Shown one piece after another: positions 17,476-26,631 of a DNA stretch of 64,000 nucleotides. Positions within the stretch are counted from its first letter, which is position 1, and the number at the start of each line of letters is the position of its first letter. Made by a program: the position numbers and the translations under genes. The notes beneath the pieces are model-generated. The model was given only the letters and a program-made list of their open reading frames with translations, was not told the origin of the DNA and did not search any database. This stretch comes from Rhodococcus sp. Leaf278. Its GTDB lineage: Bacteria; Actinomycetota; Actinomycetes; Mycobacteriales; Mycobacteriaceae. The stretch is taken from positions 62,001 through 126,000 of the forward strand of contig NZ_LMRR01000008.1 of NCBI RefSeq assembly GCF_001426085.1, given 5' to 3'.

Positions 17476-18783
17476 CTAGTGGGTGGGCACCGCTCCCTCG
17501 GTCGGTTGCCGCGCAGACGACCGCGCGGTGACGACGCCCAGGGCGATAAGTGCTGCAGCGGACGTCACGACCATCGTGATGGACACGGCCACCGCATCGT
17601 TTCCGAGTGCGCCTACGACAGGAGCGACGATGGCACCGAGACCGAACTGTGCCGCTCCGAGAAGTGCAGCAGCACCACCTGCGGCCTCACCGTGCCGGGA
17701 CAGAGCGAGTGCAGGCGCGTTGGGCATCACGAATCCGACGGCCCCGAGCACGAACCACAGCGGGACGACGAAGCCCGCCATACCGCCGGTCCCGGTCACC
17801 GCCAACGCCACCATGATTCCGCCGGCAACGACGCCGAACGACAGTGCCGACAGCACGATCTGCACCGGGGCGAAGCGCCCGAGCAGCAGGACGTTGAGCT
17901 GGGATGCACCGATCAAGGAAATGGCACCGGCCGCGAAGACGATGGCGAATTGCTGCTCGTCGAGGCCGAACTCCTCCTGGAGGACGAACGACGAGCCGGC
18001 GACGTAAGCGAAGAGCGACGACATGGCCAGGGCTGCGACCATGACGAGGACGACGAACTGCGCATCGCCCAACAGTGATCGGTAGGTCCGGAGCACGGGC
18101 ATGACGCCGCTGGCCCGACGACGCTCGGGCGGCAGGGACTCGCGCAGCGACACGATCGCCAGCGTCATCAACGCCACTCCCATGATCGCCAACGCGGCGA
18201 AGACGAGCCGCCACGAGCCGACGAGAAGTACCGCACCGCCGAGCGACGGTGCAAGAACCGGCGCGACACCCATGACGAGCATCAGCCGCGACAGCACGGT
18301 GGCGGCAGCGCGGCCACTGAACAGATCACGCACGATGGCCATTGCCACCACCGCGGCCGCGGCAGCGCCGAGACCCTGTACGACGCGCAACCCACCGAGA
18401 ACGGCGATGTTCGGGGCCATGATGCAGGCCACGGAAGCGAGGATGTGTACCCCGGTACCGACGATCAGGGGAAGTCGTCGGCCGACGATGTCCGACAGCG
18501 GCCCGATGACGAGTTGGCCGAGGGCGAGCCCGACCAACGTGCCGGCGAGCGTGAGCTGCACGGCGGACGACGGAGTGTTGAGGTCGTCGGCGATGGCAGG
18601 CAGGGCCGGCAGGTACATGTCGATGGTCAGCGGACCGAGGGCGATGAGCGCGCCGAGTACGAGAATCACCCGCAGGCGCTCCCGCGACGTCGGTTCGGTC
18701 ACGGTCGTCTGGGCAGTCGAAATCGGCGCTGTCGAGTTCCGGGCGGTCGTATTCGTCACTGTCGTGTTCGATGCTGGGGCCAC
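17476..18783 (-). CDS. MFS transporter, Bcr/CflA drug-resistance type
   Basis: About 435 residues with twelve hydrophobic segments. The first helix LGALIALGPLTIDMYLPALP is the diagnostic Bcr/CflA motif. The loop 2-3 motif is present as GPLSDIVGRRLPLI, followed by the helix-4 arginine segment LRVVQGLGAAAAAVVAM. Such pumps export drugs or small metabolites using the proton gradient. The N-terminal 35 residues are rich in Thr and Asn and look non-conserved, so the GTG start at 18783 is uncertain. It is followed closely by the DUF309 gene. Confidence 0.87.
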   Translation of the reverse strand: MAPASNTTVTNTTARNSTAPISTAQTTVTEPTSRERLRVILVLGALIALGPLTIDMYLPALPAIADDLNTPSSAVQLTLAGTLVGLALGQLVIGPLSDIVGRRLPLIVGTGVHILASVACIMAPNIAVLGGLRVVQGLGAAAAAVVAMAIVRDLFSGRAAATVLSRLMLVMGVAPVLAPSLGGAVLLVGSWRLVFAALAIMGVALMTLAIVSLRESLPPERRRASGVMPVLRTYRSLLGDAQFVVLVMVAALAMSSLFAYVAGSSFVLQEEFGLDEQQFAIVFAAGAISLIGASQLNVLLLGRFAPVQIVLSALSFGVVAGGIMVALAVTGTGGMAGFVVPLWFVLGAVGFVMPNAPALALSRHGEAAGGAAALLGAAQFGLGAIVAPVVGALGNDAVAVSITMVVTSAAALIALGVVTARSSARQPTEGAVPTH

Positions 18784-18789
18784 CCGAAG

Positions 18790-18828
18790 GTCAGCAACCG
18801 GGGTACTCGTTCTGTTCCCGTTGCTGAC
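18790..18828. repeat. Inverted repeat between MFS and aldo/keto reductase genes
   Basis: GTCAGCAAC (18790-18798) and GTTGCTGAC (18820-18828) are perfect 9-bp arms with a 21-base spacer. It fills the 60-bp gap between the aldo/keto reductase stop and the MFS start. It could be a hairpin ending the upstream transcript or an operator; no T tract is visible on the minus strand. Confidence 0.45.
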
Positions 18829-18843
18829 TACAACTTTCGTGTT

Positions 18844-19788
18844 CTACGCCACGGCGTCGGACAGAACCGTCAGTTTCTCGACTTCCTGGCTGGTCAGAGT
18901 CAAGGCCGGTGCGTCGAGCAGGGCAGGCAGCTGAGACATCTTGCTTGCACTGGCAATGGGCGCGGTGATGCCCGGACGCGCCAGCAACCAGGCCAGGGCG
19001 ACGCTCGAAATCTCTGCGGATCGCGATTCGGCTATCTCACGCAGGCCCTGCACCACGTCGAGCCCGGCATCGGAGAAGTATCCGGTGGTCAGCCGCTCGC
19101 GCTGTTGGCCGGCGAGGTCCTCGCGGGTGCGGTACTTACCCGTCAGGAATCCGGCGGCGAGGGAAAAGTACGGAAACACGCCGAGGTCGTGCTCGACAGC
19201 CAGCTTCTGCAGCTCGCCCTCGTAGACGCGGCGAGCGACCAGGTTGTAGTGCGGCTGCAGCGCGATCGGAGCGGCGAACCCGTTCTCCTCGGCAAGCTCG
19301 AGCCACTCGCGCACTCGCGCCGGGGTGTAGTTCGAGATGGCGACGTAGCGAACCTTGCCTGCCGTGATCAAGTCGTCGAACGCGGCGAGAGACTCGACCA
19401 GCGGGGTCTTGTCGTCGTCGTAGTGCGCGTAGTACACGTCTATGTGGTCGGTCTGTAACCGGTCCAACGACGCGTCGGCGGCAGCCCGGATGTTGTCCGC
19501 GGCCAGCCCGCGGAAATCGGGATGCTGGCTGACCTTGGTGGCGATGACCACGTCGTCGCGGTTGCCCCGGGCGGTGGTCCACTTGCCGATGATCGTCTCC
19601 GACTCGCCGCCGGAGTTGCCGTCGGCAAAGGCCGAGTACGAGTCGGCGGTGTCGACGAAGTTGCCTCCGCCTGCGGTGAAGGCGTCGAGAATCTCGTAGG
19701 ACGCAGCCTCATCGCTGGTCCAGCCGAAGGTGTTCCCGCCGAGAGCGAGCGGAAAGATGTCGAGATCGGAACGGCCGATGGCAACCAC
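18844..19788 (-). CDS. Aldo/keto reductase
   Basis: 314 residues. The catalytic tetrad of the AKR TIM barrel is visible: Asp and Tyr in VDTADSYSAF, Lys in VIATKVSQH, and His in HIDVYYAHYDD. The segment GKVRYVAISNY and the C-terminal cofactor-binding region ITAPIASASKMSQL fit NADPH-dependent reductases of the YajO/Tas-like group. The GTG at 19788 is chosen because AAGGGG lies 7 bp upstream; a start at 19815 would add nine unsupported residues. It reduces aldehydes or ketones; the native substrate is unknown. Confidence 0.87.
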   Translation of the reverse strand: MVAIGRSDLDIFPLALGGNTFGWTSDEAASYEILDAFTAGGGNFVDTADSYSAFADGNSGGESETIIGKWTTARGNRDDVVIATKVSQHPDFRGLAADNIRAAADASLDRLQTDHIDVYYAHYDDDKTPLVESLAAFDDLITAGKVRYVAISNYTPARVREWLELAEENGFAAPIALQPHYNLVARRVYEGELQKLAVEHDLGVFPYFSLAAGFLTGKYRTREDLAGQQRERLTTGYFSDAGLDVVQGLREIAESRSAEISSVALAWLLARPGITAPIASASKMSQLPALLDAPALTLTSQEVEKLTVLSDAVA

Positions 19789-19840
19789 GGATAAACCCCT
19801 TACGTTGGCGTACAACTCGACTGTACGAGCAGCCGAGGGC

Positions 19841-20773
19841 TCAGTGCCACGTGTGGTCCACCAGAGCGGTTCGGGGACCGAACTTCGGCTTGGTGGCCTT
19901 CCCGCTCAGGTACAGCAGTCGAATCGCGCGATGCCTGTGCGGAGCCAAGGGCCGCAGATACTCGACCATCTCCGCGTCGTCGATCGGTCTCCCCAGCAGT
20001 GACCAGCCCACCACCGACGCCAGGTGGTAGTCGCCCACCGACAACGCGTCGGGATCTCCCAGGGCGCGTTGTGCCGTCTCTGCCGCGGTCCAGATGCCGA
20101 CGCCCGGGATTGCCCGTAGCCTGCGCTGCGCATCCTCGGGTGTCATCGTCGACGCCTCCTCCAGACGACCGGCCGCCTGCGCGGCGCGCACGATGGTCTT
20201 CGACCGGGCCGGGTCCACGTTGGCGCGGTGGTACTCCCACGAGGGAATACGACGCCACACGTCGGGTGCGGGAAAGACGAACATCGGCTTCGGCGTCGGC
20301 CCCGGTGCGTTCTCGCCGAACTTGCTCACCAGAGAGCGCCACGAACCGAACGCCGAAATGCCGTGTACGCGTTGCTCGATGATCGCCGGGATCAGAGCCT
20401 CGAGCACCAGACCCGTTCTGCCCAGCCGCAGGTGCGGCAGCTGCCGATGTGCCTCTTGCAGAATCGGGTGCTCCGGTGCGAACGTCGAGGCGTCGTCGTC
20501 CAGGCCGAGCAGCGCGGGCACCGCGTCCAGTAGTTCGGGTGCGCCGGGACCCCACGCGCGGGCCTGAACGCTGGTTTTCGAGGCCTGCATCAGGCGGTAC
20601 GTCACCGGACCCGAGTTCATCCGCGACGTGCGCCAGATTCCGCCGTCCGGCGTCGACTCGTAGGTGGGATCGCCGCGGCCCCGACGCAACGGAGACAGCG
20701 ACATCCGCACGTCGAGCCGCGTCTCGGACGTGACGAGGCGAGCGATTCCGCTGGACTCGGTGGCGTCGGACAT
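19841..20773 (-). CDS. DNA-3-methyladenine glycosylase II-like (HhH-GPD)
   Basis: 310 residues. The helix-hairpin-helix reads LRAIPGVGIWTAAETAQ and is followed by SVGDYHLAS, where the Asp is the expected catalytic residue of AlkA-like glycosylases. The upstream segment AIIEQRVHGISA matches the QQ(I/V) region of the fold. There is no iron-sulphur cluster motif. The protein should excise alkylated bases by hydrolysis of the glycosidic bond. The start is supported by AGGAGGTGA 8 bp upstream. It is divergent from the MFS gene at 20897. Confidence 0.85.
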   Translation of the reverse strand: MSDATESSGIARLVTSETRLDVRMSLSPLRRGRGDPTYESTPDGGIWRTSRMNSGPVTYRLMQASKTSVQARAWGPGAPELLDAVPALLGLDDDASTFAPEHPILQEAHRQLPHLRLGRTGLVLEALIPAIIEQRVHGISAFGSWRSLVSKFGENAPGPTPKPMFVFPAPDVWRRIPSWEYHRANVDPARSKTIVRAAQAAGRLEEASTMTPEDAQRRLRAIPGVGIWTAAETAQRALGDPDALSVGDYHLASVVGWSLLGRPIDDAEMVEYLRPLAPHRHRAIRLLYLSGKATKPKFGPRTALVDHTWH

Positions 20774-20896
20774 GGCGGTTCGTCACCTCCTGGAGTGTGC
20801 AGGGCCGGCGTCGACGGTGTATCTCTGGCAGAGCCCAGTCAACACCTTCGGCGGAGTCGCCGGGAAATAACGTGCACCCGCACAAGGAGGACAATC

Positions 20897-22090
20897 GTGA
20901 CTCGTTCGAGGGCAGCATCGTTCGTCGGGGTCGCATTCGCGTTCGTCGTCGCGATGATGGGCACGACGATGCCGACGCCGCTCTATTCGCTCTACGAGGT
21001 CGAGTTCGGGTTCTCCGTATTCGTCGTCACGTTGGTGTTTGCCGCATACGCGGTGGGCGTGCTCGGGGCACTGTTGGCCTTCGGTCGTTGGTCCGATTCG
21101 CTCGGTAGGCGGCCGATGTTGCTGGGGGCCATCGCTTTCGGTCTTGTCAGTGCCGTGGTGTTCGTGACTGCGGATTCACTGACGGCCCTGGTGATCGGGC
21201 GGGTGTTGTCCGGTCTCTCGGCCGGGATCTTCGTGGGTACCGCCACGGTGACCCTGCTCGAGTTGGTTCCCGACAGGTGGCGTGATCGGGCTCCGGCGAT
21301 CGCCACTGCTGCCAACATCGGAGGTCTGGGTCTCGGACCGTTGGTGGCCGGTCTGCTGGCGGAATACCTGCCGCAGCCCTTGCGGCTGACGTTCTTCGTC
21401 GACATCGCCCTGTTGGTCGTCGCGGGTGTGGCGGTGTTCTTCGCGCCGGAGACCGTTCGGGTCGCCGCCGGAGCGCGTCCCCACATGCAGCGACTGTCCG
21501 TTCCGATCGAGGTCCGTGGCACTTTTCTGCGGGCTTCCATCGGTGGCTTCGCGGGGTTCGCGGTGCTCGGCCTCTTCACCGCGGTGTCACCGGGCTTCAT
21601 CGGGGGTGTGCTGGAGATCGACAACCACGCGGTCACCGGGGCCGTGGTGTTCTCCGTCTTCGCTGCATCGGCCGTTGCCCAGATCGCCCTGCGCCGGGCC
21701 GATCCGGTGTCGGCGCAACGATGGGGCTGCCTCGTGTTGATGCTCGGGTTGGTGGTCCTGGCACTGTCTCTGCTCGTGGTCTCGCTGCCGGTTCTGGTGA
21801 TCGCAGCCCTGCTGTGCGGAGTCGGGCAGGGCGTGACGTTCAGCAACGGGATGTCGACCATCGACGCCGGACTTCCGGCCGAACGTCGAGCAGAAGTGAC
21901 CTCCACCTTCTTCGTGGTGCTGTACATCGCCATCTCGGTGCCGGTCATCGGGGCCGGGTCCGTGGCGAACGAATGGGGACTGGTGACCGCGGGAGTGGTG
22001 TTCTCCGTGATCATCGCGGCGCTCGCGGCGGTCGCGTTCGTACTGTTGACTCTCGACGGCAGGAAGGTCGGAGCGATCCGCCCGTCCTGA
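20897..22090 (+). CDS. MFS transporter
   Basis: 397 residues with twelve predicted helices. The loop 2-3 motif is FGRWSDSLGRRPMLL and the helix-4 segment is IGRVLSGLSAGIFVGTA. The N-terminus lacks a long leader. The GTG at 20897 is well supported by AAGGAGG at 20884-20890 with 6-bp spacing. It belongs to the general sugar/drug MFS families; the substrate cannot be told. It is divergent from the DNA glycosylase gene and followed after about 120 bp by the RNase H gene. Confidence 0.87.
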   Translation: MTRSRAASFVGVAFAFVVAMMGTTMPTPLYSLYEVEFGFSVFVVTLVFAAYAVGVLGALLAFGRWSDSLGRRPMLLGAIAFGLVSAVVFVTADSLTALVIGRVLSGLSAGIFVGTATVTLLELVPDRWRDRAPAIATAANIGGLGLGPLVAGLLAEYLPQPLRLTFFVDIALLVVAGVAVFFAPETVRVAAGARPHMQRLSVPIEVRGTFLRASIGGFAGFAVLGLFTAVSPGFIGGVLEIDNHAVTGAVVFSVFAASAVAQIALRRADPVSAQRWGCLVLMLGLVVLALSLLVVSLPVLVIAALLCGVGQGVTFSNGMSTIDAGLPAERRAEVTSTFFVVLYIAISVPVIGAGSVANEWGLVTAGVVFSVIIAALAAVAFVLLTLDGRKVGAIRPS

Positions 22091-22209
22091 AGCGATTCGC
22101 CGTGCGCCGGAATCGATTCGCCGCGGTGCTCGGTCGACCACCAAGTAACTCGAGGGCGGTGAGCGAGTCACCCGAAGTTTGTCGGTGGCCCGACGTAGGG
22201 TCTGAGACC

Positions 22210-22749
22210 GTGATCATCGTGAGTACGGACGGCTCGTGTCTGCGTAACCCCGGCGGAGCAATCGGGTGGGCGTGGGTAAATCACACGGGGCCGAGCAACT
22301 CCGGTGGTGAGCCCTCGGGCACCAATCAGGTAGCCGAGCTCCGTGCCCTGCTCGAGGCAGTTCTGGCCCACCCCGGCCCCGAACCGTTGCTGATCGAGTC
22401 CGATTCCCAGTACGCAATCAAGTGTGCGTCCGAGTGGCTCGCCGGCTGGAAGCGCAAGGGATGGAAGACGGCGAGCGGCACCCCGGTACGCAACCTCGAG
22501 CTCGTGCAGAACATCGAGCGGGCCATCACCGACCGTGAAGGGCCGGTCCGGTTCCGGTGGGTCCGCGGACACGTCGGCAATCACTTCAACGAAGCAGCCG
22601 ACGCCTTGGCCGGCGAAGCTGCCCGGGCCATCGCAGCCGCAGGAGCCAACGCCGGATCCAGGCCTGCCGAGACCGCACCCACCGAGAAAGAGCCGGCTCG
22701 GAGCGCTGCGCCACAGTCCTCGGAGCCGGAGATCGCGACGCTGTTCTGA
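22210..22749 (+). CDS. Ribonuclease HI family protein with Ala/Pro-rich tail
   Basis: 179 residues. The catalytic acids of RNase HI are all present: Asp in VSTDGSCLRNPGG, Glu in TNQVAELRALLEAV, Asp in IESDSQYAI, and Asp in FNEAADALAGEAA. A basic WKRKGWKTASGTPV segment fits the substrate-binding handle. It would cleave the RNA strand of RNA:DNA hybrids. A 40-residue C-terminal tail rich in Ala, Pro and Glu follows the fold. Start GTG at 22210; GTG at 22219 is also possible. Confidence 0.88.
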   Translation: MIIVSTDGSCLRNPGGAIGWAWVNHTGPSNSGGEPSGTNQVAELRALLEAVLAHPGPEPLLIESDSQYAIKCASEWLAGWKRKGWKTASGTPVRNLELVQNIERAITDREGPVRFRWVRGHVGNHFNEAADALAGEAARAIAAAGANAGSRPAETAPTEKEPARSAAPQSSEPEIATLF

Positions 22750-22765
22750 CGGTTCTGCTCGGCAG

Positions 22766-23650
22766 TCAGCCGCGAGGTTTCATGCGGGCGTTCGGAAGTT
22801 CGGGCGCATGGAGCCGCGGGCCGGGGTAGCCCTCGACGGTGCCGAATTGGCCGTTCTCGGCCTCGTAGGCCGCGCGATACTCGACGACGTCGTCGTGACT
22901 GCGGCCGACGAAGTTCCACCACATCACGATCTGCTCGCCGAACGGCGGACCGCCCAGTAGCAGGAACCGAACCGGATCCTGCGTCGAATTGTGCAGGTGC
23001 AGTTCGTGTTCACCGGGTTCGACATAACCCAGTTCGGCAGGACTCAGCTCGGTGTCGGCCAGGGTCATCGATCCTCGGTCGACGATGATCCCGTGCTCGA
23101 ACGTCGGGTCGACCTCGAGAGTCACCCGCGCACCGGCGTCGAGCACCATCTCTGCCCCGAGCAACGGGGTGAACGTCGACACCGGGGAGGTCTCGCCCAG
23201 CACGGTGCCGAGGAACACCCGGGCGGTGAGGCCGGGTGCAGTGACCGGCTCGGGCACATAGTGCTCGAATGTCGGCGCAACGAAACGGGACACGGCCGGA
23301 AGAGCGACCCACAACTGCATGCCGTGCAGGATGTCGGTCTGCGGTGTGGATACCTCGGAGTGACTGATGCCGCGACCGGCCGTCATCAGGTTCAGTTCGC
23401 CTGGCCGGACCATAGCGTGCGAACCGACACTGTCGCGGTGCTCGATCTCGCCCGAGAACAGCCAGCTGACCGTCTGCAATCCGGTGTGCGGGTGCGGTGC
23501 GACGTCCATACGCGAGCGTTCCGGGCCGTAGTGATCGGCGAAACACCATGCACCGATAAGGGATCGGTCCTTGTGGGGCAGGGTGCGACGAACTTTCATG
23601 GCGCGGGGACCGCCGAGTGGAACTTCGCGAGGGGTGAGGACCTGGATCAT
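22766..23650 (-). CDS. Pirin family protein
   Basis: 294 residues, a bicupin. The N-terminal cupin has the metal ligands in APHPHTGLQTVSW and the following Glu and His in SGEIEHRDSVG, then the conserved MTAGRGISHSE. The C-terminal cupin contains the typical LLLGGPPFGEQIVMWWNFVGRS segment of YhhW-like pirins. Family members include quercetinases and redox-sensing proteins; the function here is not predictable. Its start lies 15 bp after the stop codon of a small gene (23666-24040) on the same strand, so the two probably form an operon. Confidence 0.9.
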   Translation of the reverse strand: MIQVLTPREVPLGGPRAMKVRRTLPHKDRSLIGAWCFADHYGPERSRMDVAPHPHTGLQTVSWLFSGEIEHRDSVGSHAMVRPGELNLMTAGRGISHSEVSTPQTDILHGMQLWVALPAVSRFVAPTFEHYVPEPVTAPGLTARVFLGTVLGETSPVSTFTPLLGAEMVLDAGARVTLEVDPTFEHGIIVDRGSMTLADTELSPAELGYVEPGEHELHLHNSTQDPVRFLLLGGPPFGEQIVMWWNFVGRSHDDVVEYRAAYEAENGQFGTVEGYPGPRLHAPELPNARMKPRG

Positions 23651-23665
23651 GTGTGCTCCCGATGT

Positions 23666-24040
23666 CTACTGGACGAGCGATGCGGTTCCGCTGAGCAACC
23701 GCACGTCGTAGGACTCGGCCACACCGTGCTGCTCGGAGGACCCGCCGTGCACGGTGTACAGCACTGCGTAGGAGGTGAAGGTGACGGATTGGCTGTCATC
23801 GGCGTCGATGGTGACGCGAGGCAACACGACCAGCAGGTGTGTCCGGTTGCCGTCCGAGAGGGTCTGCACGAGAGTGCGCACCTCGAACCCCAGATCGGAA
23901 CGGGTGACGTCGGTCGATTCGAGCGTCTCACCACTGAGTACGAGTTGCGCCGCCCAGACTCCGGCGGATCTGTGGGCGTCGACGGTCCCGGCCATGTCGT
24001 CGCCACTGAAGTCGTAGTGGTTCGCTGCTGTGAAAGGCAT
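23666..24040 (-). CDS. Conserved-looking small hypothetical protein
   Basis: 124 residues from the ATG at 24040 (a GTG at 24046 is also possible). The sequence has coding character and regular amphipathic strands, for example TRSDLGFEVRTLVQTLSDG and LLVVLPRVTID, but I do not recognise a family. It has no signal peptide or membrane segment. It lies 15 bp upstream of the pirin gene and is probably co-transcribed with it. A small beta-rich accessory protein is the most that can be said. Confidence 0.65.
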   Translation of the reverse strand: MPFTAANHYDFSGDDMAGTVDAHRSAGVWAAQLVLSGETLESTDVTRSDLGFEVRTLVQTLSDGNRTHLLVVLPRVTIDADDSQSVTFTSYAVLYTVHGGSSEQHGVAESYDVRLLSGTASLVQ

Positions 24041-24046
24041 GGTCAC

Positions 24047-24431
24047 AGGCTATGCCCAGGCGGGCCGAAAAACTTCGAAAGAATTTCCCATCCGGACCCA
24101 TCCACCCTGTGGAGGGCAGCGAATGCAAGGTGAGACACCCGCTGCTGCTGTCGCCCCCGACCGCCGTCAGTAGTGGGTGTCTCCCTTATTTTGCGAGGTG
24201 AGTGCCCACGGACCTCGGCGCGGATCCTCGCCCGCATTCGGCCAATGGGGACATGTCGATCCGAGCAATGTTCGTACCGCCGCCCGTCGAGGCGCTTCGC
24301 CCGATCTGTCGGCGTAACTCACCACGTAACCGGCGATTTCTATGCCCAAACGACCAGTTTCGTCGCTGAACGAAACGCGGATCGGTAGGCTGCGTCAGCG
24401 GGGCCAATTCGTTTCACCAGGGGGAGCCCTC
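24047..24431. other. Gene-free region before the diguanylate cyclase
   Basis: No convincing coding frame lies in these 385 bp on either strand. The region holds a 16-bp-arm hairpin at 24132-24183 and a 7-bp inverted repeat (GTTTCGT 24357-24363, ACGAAAC 24370-24376) 56 bp upstream of the cyclase start. The rest is not recognisably structured. Confidence 0.6.
24132..24190 (+). terminator. Hairpin with weak T tract, no gene upstream on the same strand
   Basis: GAGACACCCGCTGCTG (24132-24147) pairs with CAGTAGTGGGTGTCTC (24168-24183) at 14 of 16 positions, with G-U pairs at the rest. CCTTATTTTG follows on the plus strand. It looks like an intrinsic terminator, yet the nearest gene to the left is on the minus strand. 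It may end a small RNA or act as a block before the cyclase promoter. Confidence 0.5.
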
Positions 24432-25700
24432 ATGCGCAAAGACTTCCGACTGCCCGCCTCGCGGCACAATCCATCGCCGGTTGATCGAACCGATGGTTCT
24501 GTTCGGGTTCATGGCAAGACACGCAGTCGGCATCGCGCACGATCGATCTCGGCGTCGCGGCCGAGATCGATCTCTGGCCTAGTCACTCCTGCGCTCGGCC
24601 CCGAACCCAGCGCTGCACAAGTAGTTCGCCACTGGTTCGTCACTCCGCACGACTTCGACTGGGTTTTCGTGCACAAGTCGACCCGTCCCCTACACCGTTT
24701 GCTCCGAGTCGTGTTCGCCGGCTGTGTCGCGCTGTATGCCGCCGTGTCGATTCTCATGTTGGGCTCGCCGAACGGTCCGACCGGTACGGGTCCCGTCGCC
24801 TACGTGATTTTCGTCCTGGTTCTGCAGGTCGCCGTGATCGTGTGGTTGCTGGTCGGCCCATTGCCCGACCGCAAGTGGCAGGTGGTCGCGTTCCTGGTAT
24901 TCGGCGATGTGGGCCTTGCGTCGGTGATCCTCCTCGATGTGCCCACGTCGGCGTTGATCGGCACGTTCCTCTTTGCGATGACCGGGTCGATGTGCACCTT
25001 CTTCCTCGGCCCGAAACTGCTTGTCGCGCATCTCGTATTCGCCAATTTGGTGATCCTCTACATCGGCGCGGCCGCGTACGTGCAGGGTCTATGGGGTCCG
25101 TGGGATGCGATCGCCGCCGTGCTGGTCGCGTCGGGTGCCACGTCCGGTGTCCCGATCTTCGCGCAGATCGCGTGGTCGTTGGTGTCCGAGGATGCACGAC
25201 AATCCGAGGTCGATCCGCTGACCCGAGCGAAGAACAGACGCGGTCTGCAGAACGCGATCGAAGATCTGTGGGCCGTCGCTCATGGCAAGCAGTTGGCGTT
25301 CGCTCTCGTTCTCGTGGACATCGATCGGTTCAAGGCCGTCAACGACCGTTACGGACACGACCAGGGCGACGCCGTCATCGTGTTGGTCGCCGAGAGACTC
25401 TGCAGCCACGTCGGAACGTCGGGGGTGGTAGCTCGAACAGGCGGCGAGGAGTTCGTAGCCGTCCTCGTCGGGGAGACGGAACAGTTGTGCGCGCTGGCGC
25501 TCGAGGTCAGCGAGACCCTGACTCATCGCTCGGACCCGATACCGGTGACGGTGAGTGCGGGTGCAGTCGTCCTCCCTCCCGGTTCCGCCGCCTGGAAATC
25601 AGGGTTGAAAGTGGTCAATGCCGCTACGCGTGCGGCTGATTCGCACATGTACCGCGCGAAGTCGTCGGGCGGAAACCGAACGATGCTGGAGACGATGTAG
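24432..25700 (+). CDS. GGDEF diguanylate cyclase with N-terminal membrane domain
   Basis: 422 residues. A basic N-terminus (1-90) is followed by about six hydrophobic segments between residues 95 and 260. The GGDEF domain (about 270-422) has FALVLVDIDRFKAVNDRYGHDQGD with the metal-binding Asp, and the active site GGEEF at 337-341, so catalysis to cyclic di-GMP is expected. The RxxD inhibitory site five residues before GGEEF is absent, so product feedback through that site is unlikely. ATG 24432 follows AGGGGGAG. The 3' end overlaps the convergent ZapE gene by 77 bp. Confidence 0.9.
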   Translation: MRKDFRLPASRHNPSPVDRTDGSVRVHGKTRSRHRARSISASRPRSISGLVTPALGPEPSAAQVVRHWFVTPHDFDWVFVHKSTRPLHRLLRVVFAGCVALYAAVSILMLGSPNGPTGTGPVAYVIFVLVLQVAVIVWLLVGPLPDRKWQVVAFLVFGDVGLASVILLDVPTSALIGTFLFAMTGSMCTFFLGPKLLVAHLVFANLVILYIGAAAYVQGLWGPWDAIAAVLVASGATSGVPIFAQIAWSLVSEDARQSEVDPLTRAKNRRGLQNAIEDLWAVAHGKQLAFALVLVDIDRFKAVNDRYGHDQGDAVIVLVAERLCSHVGTSGVVARTGGEEFVAVLVGETEQLCALALEVSETLTHRSDPIPVTVSAGAVVLPPGSAAWKSGLKVVNAATRAADSHMYRAKSSGGNRTMLETM

Positions 25701-26571
25701 CCGGAGTTGCCAATTCGCTGAGCCTGCTGACCAATCGGTCGGTGTCGAGACCGGTGCACCCGACGGCGAATTCACGCAGCGGGACGAGGGCGTGGAAGTC
25801 GGTACGTACATCCCGGTCGTACAGGACGTCCACGAGATTGGCGAAGCGCTGAGCGGCGAATTCGTCCACGCTTACAAGAGCCGGAACGTCTGTGATCGTC
25901 AAAGTCGTTGCTGCCTCGGTCATCTGGAGATAGTCACCCGTCGAACGAGCAGCGCAGCACAGCTCCGCAAACGTATGCCCGTGCCGCGCAGGGTGCAGAC
26001 TCCACGTACCCGACGCGAATCGTGACCCGCTGGTGCCGGCGGAACGGTAGTCGACAGGTCCGTCGACGCAGACCACGTCGAGTTCGTCTTTCAGCTTGTT
26101 GATCGTCGGAAGGAACGTCGGGTGGAACAGCGGATTCGGCAGCAACTCGTCGGGCGCGTAGTTCGAAGTGAGAATTAGGAAGACACCGCGAGCGAAGAGG
26201 GCGTCGAGCATGCGTGTGATGAGGCGGGCATCGCCGATGTCGTGGACGTGGAATTCGTCGAAGCACAGCAGTGACGCACGAGAGGACTCTGTCGTCAGGA
26301 TGTCGTCGATAGCGGCGTCGATCGAGAATCCGTGCCGGAAATACGCGGCGTGCAGGTCGCGGAAGAAACTGTGGAAGTGGACGCGCTTCTTCGTCGTGAC
26401 GTCGACGTTGCGGAAGTAGGTGTCGAGCAGCCAGGTCTTACCGCGGCCGACAGGTCCCCACAGATATATGCCCTTCGTGCCAGGCGTGGACAGCGCATCG
26501 GCTGCCGCGGCTTGGGCGACGTCCAGGATGAATTCGGTGTCGAAGGTGCAGCGCGGTGGAGTCGGCCTCAT
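25624..26571 (-). CDS. zapE: ZapE/AFG1-like P-loop ATPase
   Basis: 315 residues. Walker A is GPVGRGKTWLLD near residue 36 and Walker B is LLCFDEFHVHDIGDA near 85, followed by FLILTSNYAPDELLPN with the sensor Asn. These are the diagnostic blocks of AFG1/ZapE (PF03969). In E. coli ZapE binds FtsZ and affects division under stress; mitochondrial AFG1 is linked to proteolysis. The role in actinobacteria is untested. The protein is slightly shorter than most homologues. It is divergent from the TetR gene at 26632 and overlaps the cyclase gene tail to tail. Confidence 0.87.
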   Translation of the reverse strand: MRPTPPRCTFDTEFILDVAQAAAADALSTPGTKGIYLWGPVGRGKTWLLDTYFRNVDVTTKKRVHFHSFFRDLHAAYFRHGFSIDAAIDDILTTESSRASLLCFDEFHVHDIGDARLITRMLDALFARGVFLILTSNYAPDELLPNPLFHPTFLPTINKLKDELDVVCVDGPVDYRSAGTSGSRFASGTWSLHPARHGHTFAELCCAARSTGDYLQMTEAATTLTITDVPALVSVDEFAAQRFANLVDVLYDRDVRTDFHALVPLREFAVGCTGLDTDRLVSRLSELATPATSSPASFGFRPTTSRGTCANQPHA

Positions 26572-26594
26572 GAACCGAACCGTACGCCGATGGG

Positions 26595-26610
26595 CTCTAC
26601 ATTTGTAGAG
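26595..26610. promoter_or_regulatory. Putative TetR operator palindrome
   Basis: CTCTAC-ATTT-GTAGAG, perfect 6-bp arms, lies in the 60-bp space between the divergent zapE and TetR start codons. It is the natural candidate for the operator of the TetR protein at 26632 and could control both genes. Confidence 0.55.
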
Positions 26611-26631
26611 TGGGTGTGTAGGCTCACGATC

